Counted from the first letter of the stretch, positions 1-8,872 are shown. The stretch: DNA of 64,000 nucleotides from Clostridia bacterium (GCA_017524445.1 JAFXVP010000008.1:23654-87653); one strand, 5' to 3'. Notes: generated from the letters alone by a model not told the origin. Translations and numbers: made by a program.

Positions 1-124
1 AAAGCTTCGCGGGAACGCACAGCGCGCGCATGACCGCATTAATCGTCGCGTCGAGCAAGCTGTCCCAGTCGCTGTATCGTGCCCGCAGCGCGTCTTCCAT
101 CTCATGCATTTCTTCCAAAGTCAT
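1..124 (-). CDS. Partial hypothetical protein (N-terminal 41 residues)
   Basis: The reading frame opens with ATG at 124 behind a strong ribosome binding site (GGAGGAG in 131-140) and runs off the left end of the window without a stop. It overlaps the last codons of the spo0A homologue by 23 bases, so it is probably co-transcribed and translationally coupled. The visible peptide starts MTLEEMHEMEDALRARYSDW and is acidic and helical in composition. I do not recognise it. The strong ribosome binding site is the main evidence that it is real. Confidence 0.5.
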   Translation of the reverse strand, partial: MTLEEMHEMEDALRARYSDWDSLLDATINAVMRALCVPAKL

Positions 125-830
125 TGATCGTCTCCTCCTCTGTCAATTTGATATGATCTGCGATCCGAAACAGAAACGCCGCGTTCGACGGCGCACCGCG
201 ATCCGATCGAACCGTATATCCGAACAGTTTTTCGAGCAGCGCCGTATCCGCGCGCATCCACGCGGCGTCGATCGCCGTCCGTATTGCATGCTCAGCAACG
301 GACGTGTTCACCCCTGCTGTCATGGATAAAAACGTGTAAATCGTATGGATTCTCTGCACGTTGAACGAATGAACCTGTGATAAGATCAACCGCAGCGAGG
401 TGCTAAGATATGCAAAACCGCTGAAGGAAACAGGTACGCCTGCCTGCTGCAGAAAACCGGAGATCGTCTGCTCCGTACTTGGGAAATGCCGCGCGCTTTT
501 CGGAAAACCGGAGATGCTGCGCAGCACGTCCTTCGGGTCGCTGTTGTTTGAGAAGCAAAAGGTCAGGCATTCCGGAAGCTGTATGGTTTCAAACGGCTTT
601 TCAACAAGCAGGAACGTATGATCCGGCCATTGAACGCGGCAGTTGCGTACTTGCGGAAGCAGGATCGCAGGATCGTCGGACAGCAGCGCGTCAAAAGTTT
701 CGCGGTACAGCCGTTCGAGAACCTGCGCCGTGTTTTTCAGCGTGCAAACACGCACGCCGCCGCATTGATCGGCGGCGTCGGTATATGCCCGCGCTGTTTT
801 CCTGTCGCCTGTCAACAATAAGATCCGCAT
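102..830 (-). CDS. spo0A: Spo0A-family sporulation regulator with degenerate receiver domain
   Basis: This is the master transcription factor family for sporulation entry. The 242-residue length is close to the usual 260-270. Residues about 122-229 match the Spo0A DNA-binding domain well, including GFAYLSTSLRLIL, the recognition-helix region AEHAIRTAIDAAWMRA and LFGYTVRSDRGAPSNAAFL. Residues 1-115 have the receiver layout, with Asp52 at the phospho-acceptor position and one acid (Asp9) of the metal pocket. The neighbouring acid is Gly, the switch Thr is not where expected, and the conserved Lys of the last strand is replaced by Ser/Asn. It lies directly downstream of spoIVB, the classical spo0A position, so it is probably the genuine orthologue rather than a stray paralogue. 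How it is activated is open. Confidence 0.9.
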   Translation of the reverse strand: MRILLLTGDRKTARAYTDAADQCGGVRVCTLKNTAQVLERLYRETFDALLSDDPAILLPQVRNCRVQWPDHTFLLVEKPFETIQLPECLTFCFSNNSDPKDVLRSISGFPKSARHFPSTEQTISGFLQQAGVPVSFSGFAYLSTSLRLILSQVHSFNVQRIHTIYTFLSMTAGVNTSVAEHAIRTAIDAAWMRADTALLEKLFGYTVRSDRGAPSNAAFLFRIADHIKLTEEETINDFGRNA

Positions 831-891
831 CGGTTCTTCCCCCTCATCCGTTTTTATTCTGACGGAACTGGTTGGAAAAATCTACCGGTTT

Positions 892-930
892 ATTATGACA
901 TCATTCGGTAATTCGATGACATTCGACGGC
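892..930 (-). promoter_or_regulatory. Spo0A-box-like repeats upstream of spo0A
   Basis: On the minus strand three CGAAT cores occur within 24 bases, the first as GTCGAATG (close to the Spo0A box TGTCGAA). A possible -10 element CATAAT lies at 892-897. No good -35 hexamer is visible, as expected for an activator-dependent promoter. The autoregulatory role is an inference. Confidence 0.35.
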
Positions 931-932
931 AA

Positions 933-2132
933 TTACGGGAGCAGCTCGTCCGCCATCCATTCGGCGTAGATGCAATATCCGCGCGTCGGCTGACTTATAA
1001 AGACATGCGTGACGACGCCAATAAGCCTTCCGTCCTGTATCAGCGGACTGCCGCTCATCCCCTGCACAATGCCGCCCGTCTTCTCCAACAGCGAAGGATC
1101 CGTGATCTCGATCATCATCCCCTGCGTCTCCGGCGAGGACTGTACGTCGACGCGGATCACGCGCACGGCGTACGCCGATACCTCCCCGTCGACCGTGGAA
1201 AGGATATGCGCGTCGCCCTTATGCGCCGCACCGCTTTGCGCGATTTCCATTACGCGCACGGAGGGATCGGAAAGCGCGGTAAGCTTGCCGCTGACGCCGA
1301 ATTGCGTGTTTCGTTCGATCGTTCCGATCGCATCCTTGGGATCGACCGAGAACCGACCGATCAATTCGCCGGCCTGGTCTCCCTCACCTTTTCGGATCCT
1401 TTGGATCGATGCTTCCGTAACGAAGCCCGTCGCCGGCGCGATCAGCTTCTGTGTATCCACATCCGTCACACCGTGTCCCAGCGCAGTGAACGTTCCCAAG
1501 GTCGGATCGTAAAACGAAAGCGTTCCGATACCGGATGTGCTGTCCCGGACCCATGCGCCGATTCGTTTTTCTCCGTTCCGATCCGACGCAAAGGTCAGCG
1601 AAACGGTATACGTCCCTCCGTCCCTTAGATATGTCAGCGTACATCTGTCGCCCGCTTCCGAACACAGACGGGAAAACGCGTCGGATCCGTCGATCGGCTT
1701 TCCGTCCATTGCGACGATCATATCGCCTTCCCTGAGTCCCGCGGAGATCGCCGGGCATACACCGCCCATCTCCGTTTCAATCTTTTCAAATCCTACAATC
1801 TGTACGCCTTCGGTTTTCAGGACCACCCCGATCGCTTTCCCTCCGACCGCGACCGTTCTTTGATTTGCGGAGACCGCAACGCTTTTGAGCGGCAGAATCC
1901 CGAAGAGTATGATCTGTTTTGATAGTTCCGACGTTTCCGCGATGCGCTCGTCTCCGCTGTTCCGCACAAGACGCGCGTCGGACGAAGCTGCGGCAATCGC
2001 CGGAGCGGTCAACTCAGTCGATGGATCGATGACGTCCGGCAGATGCAGGACGCGATATACCTGCGGTGAAAAATACCATCCAAGCAGCAGCGCGGCAAGA
2101 AGCGTAACGACGATGCGCGTAAATCGTTTCAT
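933..2132 (-). CDS. spoIVB: SpoIVB serine peptidase, sigma-K checkpoint signalling protease
   Basis: SpoIVB (peptidase family S55) is made in the forespore, crosses into the space between the spore membranes and triggers pro-sigma-K processing. The 399-residue protein has one N-terminal membrane anchor (about residues 6-24), a PDZ domain around residues 100-180 (GLREGDMIVAMDGKPI), the LGHGVTD histidine motif, and the catalytic serine in GMSGSPL (about residue 362). I chose the ATG at 2132 because AGGAG sits about 9 bases upstream; an ATG three codons earlier abuts the ribosome binding site. It lies between a terminator that ends the recN unit and spo0A, so it should have its own promoter. Confidence 0.95.
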   Translation of the reverse strand: MKRFTRIVVTLLAALLLGWYFSPQVYRVLHLPDVIDPSTELTAPAIAAASSDARLVRNSGDERIAETSELSKQIILFGILPLKSVAVSANQRTVAVGGKAIGVVLKTEGVQIVGFEKIETEMGGVCPAISAGLREGDMIVAMDGKPIDGSDAFSRLCSEAGDRCTLTYLRDGGTYTVSLTFASDRNGEKRIGAWVRDSTSGIGTLSFYDPTLGTFTALGHGVTDVDTQKLIAPATGFVTEASIQRIRKGEGDQAGELIGRFSVDPKDAIGTIERNTQFGVSGKLTALSDPSVRVMEIAQSGAAHKGDAHILSTVDGEVSAYAVRVIRVDVQSSPETQGMMIEITDPSLLEKTGGIVQGMSGSPLIQDGRLIGVVTHVFISQPTRGYCIYAEWMADELLP

Positions 2133-2152
2133 GATCTTCATCTCCTTTCCGA

Positions 2153-2182
2153 TAGCGTGCGCCGGACGGAGAAAAGCATACA
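2153..2182 (-). promoter_or_regulatory. Possible sigma-G-type promoter for spoIVB
   Basis: TGTATG, 17 bases, then CACGCTA resembles the forespore sigma-G consensus (TGMATA, 17-18, CATNNTA). In Bacillus, spoIVB is transcribed by sigma-F and sigma-G. The match is imperfect at both boxes. Confidence 0.35.
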
Positions 2183-2183
2183 A

Positions 2184-2206
2184 AAAAGACCTTGTTCAGG
2201 TCTTTT
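2184..2206 (-). terminator. Rho-independent terminator after recN
   Basis: An 8-bp stem AAAAGACC/GGTCTTTT with a 7-base loop is followed on the minus strand by six T. It ends the asp23-to-recN unit and separates it from spoIVB. Confidence 0.8.
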
Positions 2207-2220
2207 CGATCAGTCGATAT

Positions 2221-3894
2221 TTAGTTTCCCGCCGATGTGAGAAGCCGCTTTGCATGCTCCATGGCAGCTTCGTCATGTTCGTCGCTGCCCATGATCCGCG
2301 CGATCTCCTTCGGGCGTTCGGCAGCTGTCAATCTTCGCGTGACGCTGTGCGTCTTTTCCTCGTCGGAATACTTATACGCGACGTACTGCGCGTCGGCATA
2401 TGCGGCGATCTGCGGAAGATGCGTGACGCAAAGCACCTGATGCTTCTGTCCGAGCGCGCGCATCTTCTCCGCGACGGCATTGGCGACCATGCCCGAAATG
2501 CCCGTGTCGATCTCGTCGAAAATCAGTGTTTCGATCCGGTCTGCGTCCGACAGCGCCGCTTTCATGGCGAGCATGATGCGCGACATTTCGCCGCCGCTCG
2601 CGACCTTGATAAGCGGCTTGACCGGCTCACCGCGGTTTGCGGAAAGCAGAAACGCCGCGGAATCGACGCCGGTTTCCGAAAGCTGTTCCTTCGGGATCTT
2701 CGTAAATTCCGTCTCCATCGCGGCATGCGGCATGCCCATGCCGTTCAGCTCCGCGATCGTTTCCCGCATCAGCTTTTGCGCGGCGGCTTTGCGTCGTTCG
2801 GACAGCTGCTCTGCAAGCGTACCGAACGTATCGACAGCGGTGCGGTATGCCTTTTCCAGCGCTTCGATTTGATTGTCGCCGTCGTTCAAAACCCTATACT
2901 CGTTTTCGATTTGTTCACGAAACGCAAGGATCTCCGTTATCGTTGCGCCGTATTTGCGCTTCAGGTTCTGCAGCGCAGCGAGACGGCTTTCCGTCTGTTC
3001 TAAAAGCTCCGGATCGAAGCGGAACGCGTCTCGTCCGTCGCGCAGCTCATATGCGACGTCTTCGAGGGAATAATACGATTCGTCGGTCCGTTCGGACAGC
3101 TTCCGGTAGGATTCGTCGTATTCGCCGATCCGTGTCAGAGCGTTTCGCGCGTCGGTCAGCGTCGACAGTGCGCCGCCTTCGGCAAACAATGCGTCATAAG
3201 CGGCATTCAGACCTTCCACGATCGTTTCCGCGTTGCGCATGCGCAGGCGGTCGGCTTCGAGTTGCTCTTCCTCGCCTTCGACCGGTGACACCGCATCGAT
3301 CTCCTTCATCTGGAAGCGGATCACATCGATGCGGCGTTCGCGCTCCCTGAGCCCGTTTTTCAGGATCTCGAGATCGCGCTGCGTTTTCAGCGCCGCCTGT
3401 CTCGCTTCCTCCATGCGGGTCTTCAAACCGTCGGAGTCGCTCTTTGCGTAGGCGTCGATCAGCTGCAAATGCGTTTCCGGATTCAGCAGCGACTGATGCG
3501 CATGCTGTCCGTGCAGGTCGACCAAAAGATCGCCGATCGCCTTCAATTCCGCCGTTCCGATCAATACGCCGTTGACGCGGCAAACATTTCGCCCGCTTGC
3601 GGAAAGCTCACGATACAGAACGAGCTCGTCCCCGTTGTCCACCTGCTGCTTTTGCAGATATCCGCGAACCGGGGAGTCTGCGGACAGCAGGAACGTCGCT
3701 TCGACGGACGCCTTGTCAGCGCCCGTGCGGATGCTTTCGCGGCTTGCGCGTTCGCCGAGCACAAAGCTGACCGATTCGATCAGGATCGACTTACCCGCGC
3801 CTGTTTCGCCGGTCAATACAGAAAAGCCCGCATCGAAAGCAATGTCGGACTTATCTATCAAAGCAATATTCGAAACTTGTAAACGAGTGAGCAC
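2221..3894 (-). CDS. recN: DNA repair protein RecN
   Basis: RecN is an SMC-like ATPase that acts early at double-strand breaks. The 557 residues fit the family. The N-terminal Walker A is GETGAGKS (about 31-38), a long coiled-coil region fills the centre (about 150-370), and the C-terminal lobe carries ASGGEMSRIMLAMKAAL and LIFDEIDTGISG. I place the start at GTG 3894, preceded by GGAGGG just after the argR stop; an in-frame extension upstream would overlap argR and has no family resemblance. The argR-recN order is classical in Firmicutes. Confidence 0.95.
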   Translation of the reverse strand: MLTRLQVSNIALIDKSDIAFDAGFSVLTGETGAGKSILIESVSFVLGERASRESIRTGADKASVEATFLLSADSPVRGYLQKQQVDNGDELVLYRELSASGRNVCRVNGVLIGTAELKAIGDLLVDLHGQHAHQSLLNPETHLQLIDAYAKSDSDGLKTRMEEARQAALKTQRDLEILKNGLRERERRIDVIRFQMKEIDAVSPVEGEEEQLEADRLRMRNAETIVEGLNAAYDALFAEGGALSTLTDARNALTRIGEYDESYRKLSERTDESYYSLEDVAYELRDGRDAFRFDPELLEQTESRLAALQNLKRKYGATITEILAFREQIENEYRVLNDGDNQIEALEKAYRTAVDTFGTLAEQLSERRKAAAQKLMRETIAELNGMGMPHAAMETEFTKIPKEQLSETGVDSAAFLLSANRGEPVKPLIKVASGGEMSRIMLAMKAALSDADRIETLIFDEIDTGISGMVANAVAEKMRALGQKHQVLCVTHLPQIAAYADAQYVAYKYSDEEKTHSVTRRLTAAERPKEIARIMGSDEHDEAAMEHAKRLLTSAGN

Positions 3895-3905
3895 AATGCC
3901 CTCCG

Positions 3906-4355
3906 TTATTTCATCATTTTCTGGAACTTCTTGATGATGTCGGTTACGCTCTTGCCCTCGCGAACCGCGACGAACACGGTATTGTCGCCCGCGATGGAAC
4001 CCGCGATCTCCGGCCATTTCATGGAGTCGATCGCTTCCGCAGCCACAGCGGCGCTGCCCGCCATCGTCTTGATAACGATCAGATTGCCGGCGGACGTGAT
4101 GGAAACGACGCAGTTTCCGAACAGGCGGATAAAGCGTTCCTGCAAATCGGATTCCGCTTTCTCCACCGTCGCATATTTATACTTACCCTCGCCTGTCAGG
4201 ACCTTGATCAGACGAAGCTCCTTGATATCACGCGAAACGGTTGCCTGCGTCACGTTAAAGCCCTGTGCGGAAAGCAGCGTGGCAAGCTCCTCCTGTGTTT
4301 CGATGTTTTCGGCAGCGATCAGCTTCAGGATCATTGCGTGTCTTTTCGGTTTCAT
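3906..4355 (-). CDS. argR: Arginine repressor ArgR
   Basis: ArgR/AhrC binds ARG boxes with arginine as co-repressor. The 149 residues include the N-terminal winged helix (RHAMILKLIAAENIETQEEL, then TQATVSRDIKELRLIKV) and the C-terminal hexamerisation and arginine-binding domain (GSIAGDNTVFVAVRE). It sits between nadK and recN in the long unit, with 16 bases to nadK and 11 to the recN start. Confidence 0.95.
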   Translation of the reverse strand: MKPKRHAMILKLIAAENIETQEELATLLSAQGFNVTQATVSRDIKELRLIKVLTGEGKYKYATVEKAESDLQERFIRLFGNCVVSITSAGNLIVIKTMAGSAAVAAEAIDSMKWPEIAGSIAGDNTVFVAVREGKSVTDIIKKFQKMMK

Positions 4356-4371
4356 TACTCCATACCTCAGT

Positions 4372-5157
4372 TTAATTCAGTTTTTCCGATATCAGTCGGA
4401 ACAGGTTGCGATCGCGGAACGTCATCAGTTTCGTGACCTGCGTCGAGCGTGTGACCGTGATGCGGTCGTTTCGCGATACGGCACGAAATCGGTCTCCGTC
4501 GGCTGCAAGCACCCCTTTTCCGTCCATAGTGACCTCGACGGTCGACCCCATCGAGCAGACCACCGGACGAAAATGCAGCGTATGCGCGCAGATCGGCGTC
4601 ACGACCATCGTTTCGAGACCGTCCGCGACGATCGGTCCGCCCGCGGACAGCGAGTAACCGGTCGCGCCGGTCGATGTCGCGACGATCAGTCCGTCCCCGA
4701 ACAGATCTCCGACTGCCTGGTCGTTGATCTCAAGCGAGATGTTCATCACGCCCGAGAACGAGTGCTTGTAGATCAGCAGGTCGTTGAAGCAGTCGCGAAG
4801 GTGCTCTCCGTTCACGCTGACGGCAAGCATGGCACGTTCACGGATCGTGTATGCGCCTTCCTTCAGCATTTGCAGCGCTTCCGGAAAGCTCTCCTCTGTC
4901 CATTCGGTCAGAAATCCGACCCGTCCGCAATTCACGCCGAACAGCGGAACGTGATCGCGGCAGGCGATCTGCGACGTTCGGATAAAGTTCCCGTCCCCGC
5001 CGACCGCAACGATCGCTGTGTCGTTTTCCGACGTCGGGATCCTGTTCTCGTGAAGAAGCGAGCAGGAGAAGCCGTTCGCTTCGGCAACGTCCATCAGCCG
5101 ACGGCAAGCGGACGCAAGCGATGCTTTTCCGGTATGCACCGCAAAAACAAGGTGCAT
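4372..5157 (-). CDS. nadK: NAD kinase
   Basis: This enzyme phosphorylates NAD to NADP. It has the VGGDGNFIRT motif (GGDG at residues 53-56) and the downstream LIVATSTGATGYSLSAGGP motif that binds NAD, followed by TPICAHTLHFRPVV. At 261 residues it has normal bacterial length. It is followed by argR and preceded by tlyA with an 80-base gap that holds no obvious signal beyond the ribosome binding site (GGAGG-like, 5161-5167). Confidence 0.95.
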   Translation of the reverse strand: MHLVFAVHTGKASLASACRRLMDVAEANGFSCSLLHENRIPTSENDTAIVAVGGDGNFIRTSQIACRDHVPLFGVNCGRVGFLTEWTEESFPEALQMLKEGAYTIRERAMLAVSVNGEHLRDCFNDLLIYKHSFSGVMNISLEINDQAVGDLFGDGLIVATSTGATGYSLSAGGPIVADGLETMVVTPICAHTLHFRPVVCSMGSTVEVTMDGKGVLAADGDRFRAVSRNDRITVTRSTQVTKLMTFRDRNLFRLISEKLN

Positions 5158-5237
5158 AACGCAACCTCCACTTGTGAATATTACGAACTAATTATACAAT
5201 CGAACCTTGAAAATGGCAAGGAAATTATGAATAAACT

Positions 5238-6059
5238 TTAACGATTTTTGCCCAGTAAATGGGCATTTTTGACAATTTCAGGGATGGTTTCCGAGATTTT
5301 ATGCAAAGATGCGTCGTTTTTGGTACCGCTTTTACGCATGTATAAAAGGAATTCGATATTGCCTTTCGGGCCCGTAATGGGCGAAAACGAGAGGCCTGAT
5401 ACCTCGAATCCGGTTTGATCCGCAAACGTCAGCATTTCGGAAATGACACGTTCATGCACGGAGGCGTCGCGAACAACGCCGTTTTTCCCGATCTCGGAAC
5501 GCCCGGCTTCGAACTGCGGTTTGATCAGCGCAACGACCTCGCCCTCCTCCGCCATGCTCAGGTACAGCGGCGGGAGTATCAGCCGAAGTGAAATAAATGA
5601 AACGTCAATGGAGGCAAAGGTGACAGGCTCCGAAAACCAATCCGGCGTCATGAATCGCGCGTTGGTGCGTTCCAGCACCGTCACGCGCGGATCGTTTCTT
5701 AACGACCAATCCAGCTGTCCGTAGCCCACGTCGATGGAATAAACGTGTTTTGCGCCGTTTTGCAGCATCACGTCCGTAAACCCGCCGGTCGAAGCGCCGA
5801 TATCGGCGCAAACACGATCGTGAAGATCGATCGGAAACGTTTTGACGGCTTTATCAAGCTTCAATCCGCCGCGGCTCACAAATGGGATCGCGTCCTCAAC
5901 CACCGTGACCTCTGCGTCGGAAGTGATCTCCTGCCCCGCCTTTTCGGCGCACACGCCGTTCACACGGACCTCGCCCGCAAGAATCAGCGCTCTAGCCTTC
6001 TCCCGCGAAGGACAAAGCCCGCGCGTGACCATTTCCACGTCCAGACGTACTTTTGTCAT
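5238..6059 (-). CDS. tlyA: TlyA-family rRNA methyltransferase (S4 + FtsJ domains)
   Basis: The TlyA/YqxC family contains an S4 RNA-binding domain followed by a Rossmann methyltransferase; characterised members 2'-O-methylate rRNA. Residues about 3-50 form the S4 domain (SREKARALILAGEVRVNG), and DIGASTGGFTD is the SAM-binding loop. I start at ATG 6059, which overlaps the dxs stop as ATGA with GGAGGA four bases upstream, giving 273 residues like Bacillus YqxC. A longer in-frame start would lie inside dxs. Confidence 0.92.
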   Translation of the reverse strand: MTKVRLDVEMVTRGLCPSREKARALILAGEVRVNGVCAEKAGQEITSDAEVTVVEDAIPFVSRGGLKLDKAVKTFPIDLHDRVCADIGASTGGFTDVMLQNGAKHVYSIDVGYGQLDWSLRNDPRVTVLERTNARFMTPDWFSEPVTFASIDVSFISLRLILPPLYLSMAEEGEVVALIKPQFEAGRSEIGKNGVVRDASVHERVISEMLTFADQTGFEVSGLSFSPITGPKGNIEFLLYMRKSGTKNDASLHKISETIPEIVKNAHLLGKNR

Positions 6060-7885
6060 GCTTCCTCCGTCAATGTCTTCAACTCTTCCGTGACTGATTC
6101 CTCCGTCAGCCCGTACCACTCACGCTGGCGTGATACGGACGCGTGCGTAATGGGTTCAGCCGGCAGCGCGATCGAACGCACGCGGCACGGATTGGCGGCA
6201 AGCGCAAGCTTTGCGCCGAGCGATACGGTGTTTTCCTCCAGAACGAGAAGCCGCGTATCGTTGTCCCGAAAATACCGGATCAGTTCCTGATCGATCGGCT
6301 GCAAAAACCGTGCATTGACCAGTCCGGTCCCGTTCTTCTTTGCGATCCAATGCGCAAGCGGCAGCAGCGTGCCATGCGCGACGATGACCGTCTTCTGCAT
6401 CGGCTCGACGATCTCCCATTGTCCGAAAACCGGATTTGTTTTCATCGGAACGTCCGGAAGCGAACCGCGCGGGTAGCGGACGACGCTCGGCTCCTTTCGG
6501 GATACCGCCATCTCAAGCATGGCGACCATTTCGCTCTGCGAGGACGGCGAATACACGACGAGATTCGGCATCACGGAGAGAAAGGCGGGATCGAATATGC
6601 CCTGATGCGTCTCGCCGTCGGCGCCGACGAGTCCGGCGCGATCGACCGCGATCACGACCGGAAGATTCTGCAGACAGACGTCGTGTAAAAGGGAATCGAA
6701 TCCCCGCTGCAAAAACGACGAATACAGTGCGACGACCGGCCGCATACCGCCGCGCGCAAGCCCTGCCGCCATCGTGACGGCATGCGCTTCCGCGATCCCG
6801 ACGTCAAAGAACCGTTTCGGATACGTTTCGGCAAATTGTGTAAGCCCTGTCCCGCTCGGCATAGCCGCGGTGATCGCGATCAGTTTTTCGTTGTCCTTTG
6901 CAAGCCGCAACATCGTCTCTCCGAAAATCTCGGAGCACGTCTTCTGCCGCTCCGGGCTGACCTTGCCGGTCATGACCTCGAACGGTGCGATGCCGTGGAA
7001 CTTTTCGGGGTTATCGACCGCAAACGGATATCCCTTTCCCTTCGTGGTGATCGCGTGCAGAATCATCGGTTTTTTCAGTTCCCTGCATCGACGCAGGTAT
7101 TTGACGACCTTGCGCACGTTATGCCCGTCGATCGGACCGAGATACAGGATCCCGAACTCCTCAAACGGAAGATTCGGCGCAAGGAACCGCTTGGCACGGT
7201 TTTTGAACTGCTCCATATGGCGGCTCAGATATTTTCCGAATTGGCTCGTTTCGAGCACGCCGGTCAGAGAGCGTTTGAATGCGTTGTAGCTGCGATTGGT
7301 ACGCATCGACGTCAGCGAGTTCTTGAGTCCGCCGACGTTTTTGGAGATCGACATCTGGTTGTCGTTCAGAATGATGAGAAGCGGAAGCTTGTCCTGTCCG
7401 GCGTCATTGAGCGCTTCGAAGGACAGACCGCCCGTCATCGCGCCGTCTCCGACGAGCGCGACCGCCATATGCGGGTCGCCGTTCAGCCGCATCGCGCGGG
7501 CGAGCCCGAGCGCCGCGGAGATCGCCGTGCTTGCGTGACCGGTATTGAACACATCGTGCTCGCTTTCGGAAAACTTCGGAAAGCCCGAAATGCCGTTCTC
7601 CTGCCGCAGCGTATCGAACGCATTCTTTCTGCCCGTGAGGATCTTATGCGCGTACGCCTGATGCCCGACGTCGAAAATCAGCTTATCGTCCGGGCTGTCA
7701 AAAACGTAATGCATCGCAACGATCAGATCGACCGCGCCGAGACTGGAAGCAAGGTGCCCGCCCGTTTTGGACACGTGCTCGATCAAAAAAGCGCGTATTT
7801 CATCACAAAGCGCGGGAAGCTGCTTTTCATCCAGCGCTTTCAGATCTTTGATTCCGTTGATGGTATCCAGGATCGGATAGCTCAT
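6056..7885 (-). CDS. dxs: 1-deoxy-D-xylulose-5-phosphate synthase
   Basis: Dxs condenses pyruvate and glyceraldehyde-3-phosphate, the first step of the MEP isoprenoid pathway. The 609 residues contain the thiamine-diphosphate site (VGDGAMTGGLSFEALNDAG), the pocket histidines in KTGGHLASSLGAVDL and DVGHQAYAHK, and the transketolase central and C-terminal domains (FDVGIAEAHAVTMAAGLA; DRAGLVGADGETHQG). It follows ispA by one base and overlaps tlyA by four, the ispA-dxs-tlyA order known in Firmicutes. Confidence 0.97.
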   Translation of the reverse strand: MSYPILDTINGIKDLKALDEKQLPALCDEIRAFLIEHVSKTGGHLASSLGAVDLIVAMHYVFDSPDDKLIFDVGHQAYAHKILTGRKNAFDTLRQENGISGFPKFSESEHDVFNTGHASTAISAALGLARAMRLNGDPHMAVALVGDGAMTGGLSFEALNDAGQDKLPLLIILNDNQMSISKNVGGLKNSLTSMRTNRSYNAFKRSLTGVLETSQFGKYLSRHMEQFKNRAKRFLAPNLPFEEFGILYLGPIDGHNVRKVVKYLRRCRELKKPMILHAITTKGKGYPFAVDNPEKFHGIAPFEVMTGKVSPERQKTCSEIFGETMLRLAKDNEKLIAITAAMPSGTGLTQFAETYPKRFFDVGIAEAHAVTMAAGLARGGMRPVVALYSSFLQRGFDSLLHDVCLQNLPVVIAVDRAGLVGADGETHQGIFDPAFLSVMPNLVVYSPSSQSEMVAMLEMAVSRKEPSVVRYPRGSLPDVPMKTNPVFGQWEIVEPMQKTVIVAHGTLLPLAHWIAKKNGTGLVNARFLQPIDQELIRYFRDNDTRLLVLEENTVSLGAKLALAANPCRVRSIALPAEPITHASVSRQREWYGLTEESVTEELKTLTEEA

Positions 7886-7886
7886 A

Positions 7887-8681
7887 TCAGTTTGTTCTGC
7901 TCCGTAATGATTGTATCAGTTTTCGAAGCGTCTCCGCCGCATCTCCGGTAAACGGCGCAAGGATCGCTTTTGCCCGATCATATTCCGCTTCGATTCGTTT
8001 CTTCGTCTCGTCAATTCCGTAGAACGTCACGTAGGTCAGTTTATCTTCCGAACGATCCTTCTCTTCGTCCAGAACGTCGTCTGTCATCTGGAACAGCAGC
8101 CCCAGACTGTCCCCGAACGCCCGCATCGCTTCCGCCTGACCGGGATCGGAAAGATACGCGCCTGCCGTACATGCCGCGCGGAACAGCGCGCCGGTCTTGT
8201 TCAGATGGATCCGATCGAGTGCTTCCGCGCTGCGTTCCCGAAGATTCAGGTCGTCGCTCTGTCCGCTGACCATGGCGTACGCGCCTTCGAAGATCGCGCG
8301 TTTTGCGTCGTCATATCCGTTCTGTGAAAGCAGTACAAGTCCTGCCTTTGTCAGAAGCCCGTCGCCGGCAAGGATCGCGTTGCCTTCACCGAAGCGCACA
8401 TGGTTGCTCGGTTTACCGCGTCGCGTCGCGTTGTCGTCCATCGCGGGCAGATCGTCATGGATCAGCGAATAGCAATGGATCATTTCCAGCGCGCACGCAA
8501 ACGGCATTGCGCACTCTTCGTCTCCGCCGAACATTGCGGTTACAAGCAGCAAAAGCCGCGAACGGATGCGTTTTCCGCCGTCCAGAAGTCCGTACGCCAT
8601 GCTCTCGTTCAGCAGCGGAGCGGAATCGTCCTGCTCCATATACATACGCAAGGCGGCTTCGATGCGTTCCGTGCGCTCCAT
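7887..8681 (-). CDS. ispA: Polyprenyl (farnesyl/geranylgeranyl) diphosphate synthase
   Basis: This is a trans-prenyltransferase that extends isoprenyl diphosphates. Both Asp-rich motifs are present: DDLPAMDD near residue 76, and FQMTDDVLDEEKD near residue 193. GGKRIRSRLLLLV is the IPP-binding region. At 264 residues it is somewhat shorter than the 290-300 typical of IspA. Chain length cannot be fixed from sequence. The xseB stop overlaps its ATG by one base. Confidence 0.92.
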   Translation of the reverse strand: MERTERIEAALRMYMEQDDSAPLLNESMAYGLLDGGKRIRSRLLLLVTAMFGGDEECAMPFACALEMIHCYSLIHDDLPAMDDNATRRGKPSNHVRFGEGNAILAGDGLLTKAGLVLLSQNGYDDAKRAIFEGAYAMVSGQSDDLNLRERSAEALDRIHLNKTGALFRAACTAGAYLSDPGQAEAMRAFGDSLGLLFQMTDDVLDEEKDRSEDKLTYVTFYGIDETKKRIEAEYDRAKAILAPFTGDAAETLRKLIQSLRSRTN

Positions 8682-8872
8682 CAGCCATTCTCCTTTTCGG
8701 TATCTTTCATCCGATTCTCAAAGGCGTCGAGCATCTGCACGCAGTCGCGGTACAGCGCTTCTCCTTGCTCATAGAGAGAGATCATCTCCGCCAAAGGCAC
8801 GTTGCCCGTCTCGAGCTGTGCGACGATCGCTTCCAGGCATGCCTGTTTTTCTTCAAAGCTTTGTTCTTTCAT
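8681..8872 (-). CDS. xseB: Exodeoxyribonuclease VII small subunit
   Basis: XseB is the small helical subunit of exonuclease VII. The 63 residues carry the family pattern FEEKQACLEAIVAQLETGNV, then PLAEMISLYEQGEALYR. It overlaps xseA by four bases and abuts ispA, as in most Firmicutes. Confidence 0.95.
   Translation of the reverse strand: MKEQSFEEKQACLEAIVAQLETGNVPLAEMISLYEQGEALYRDCVQMLDAFENRMKDTEKENG

Noticed and set aside
3895..4017. Longer RecN start (41 extra residues)
   Set aside because: The extension lies inside argR and has no RecN similarity; GTG 3894 has GGAGGG at the right distance.
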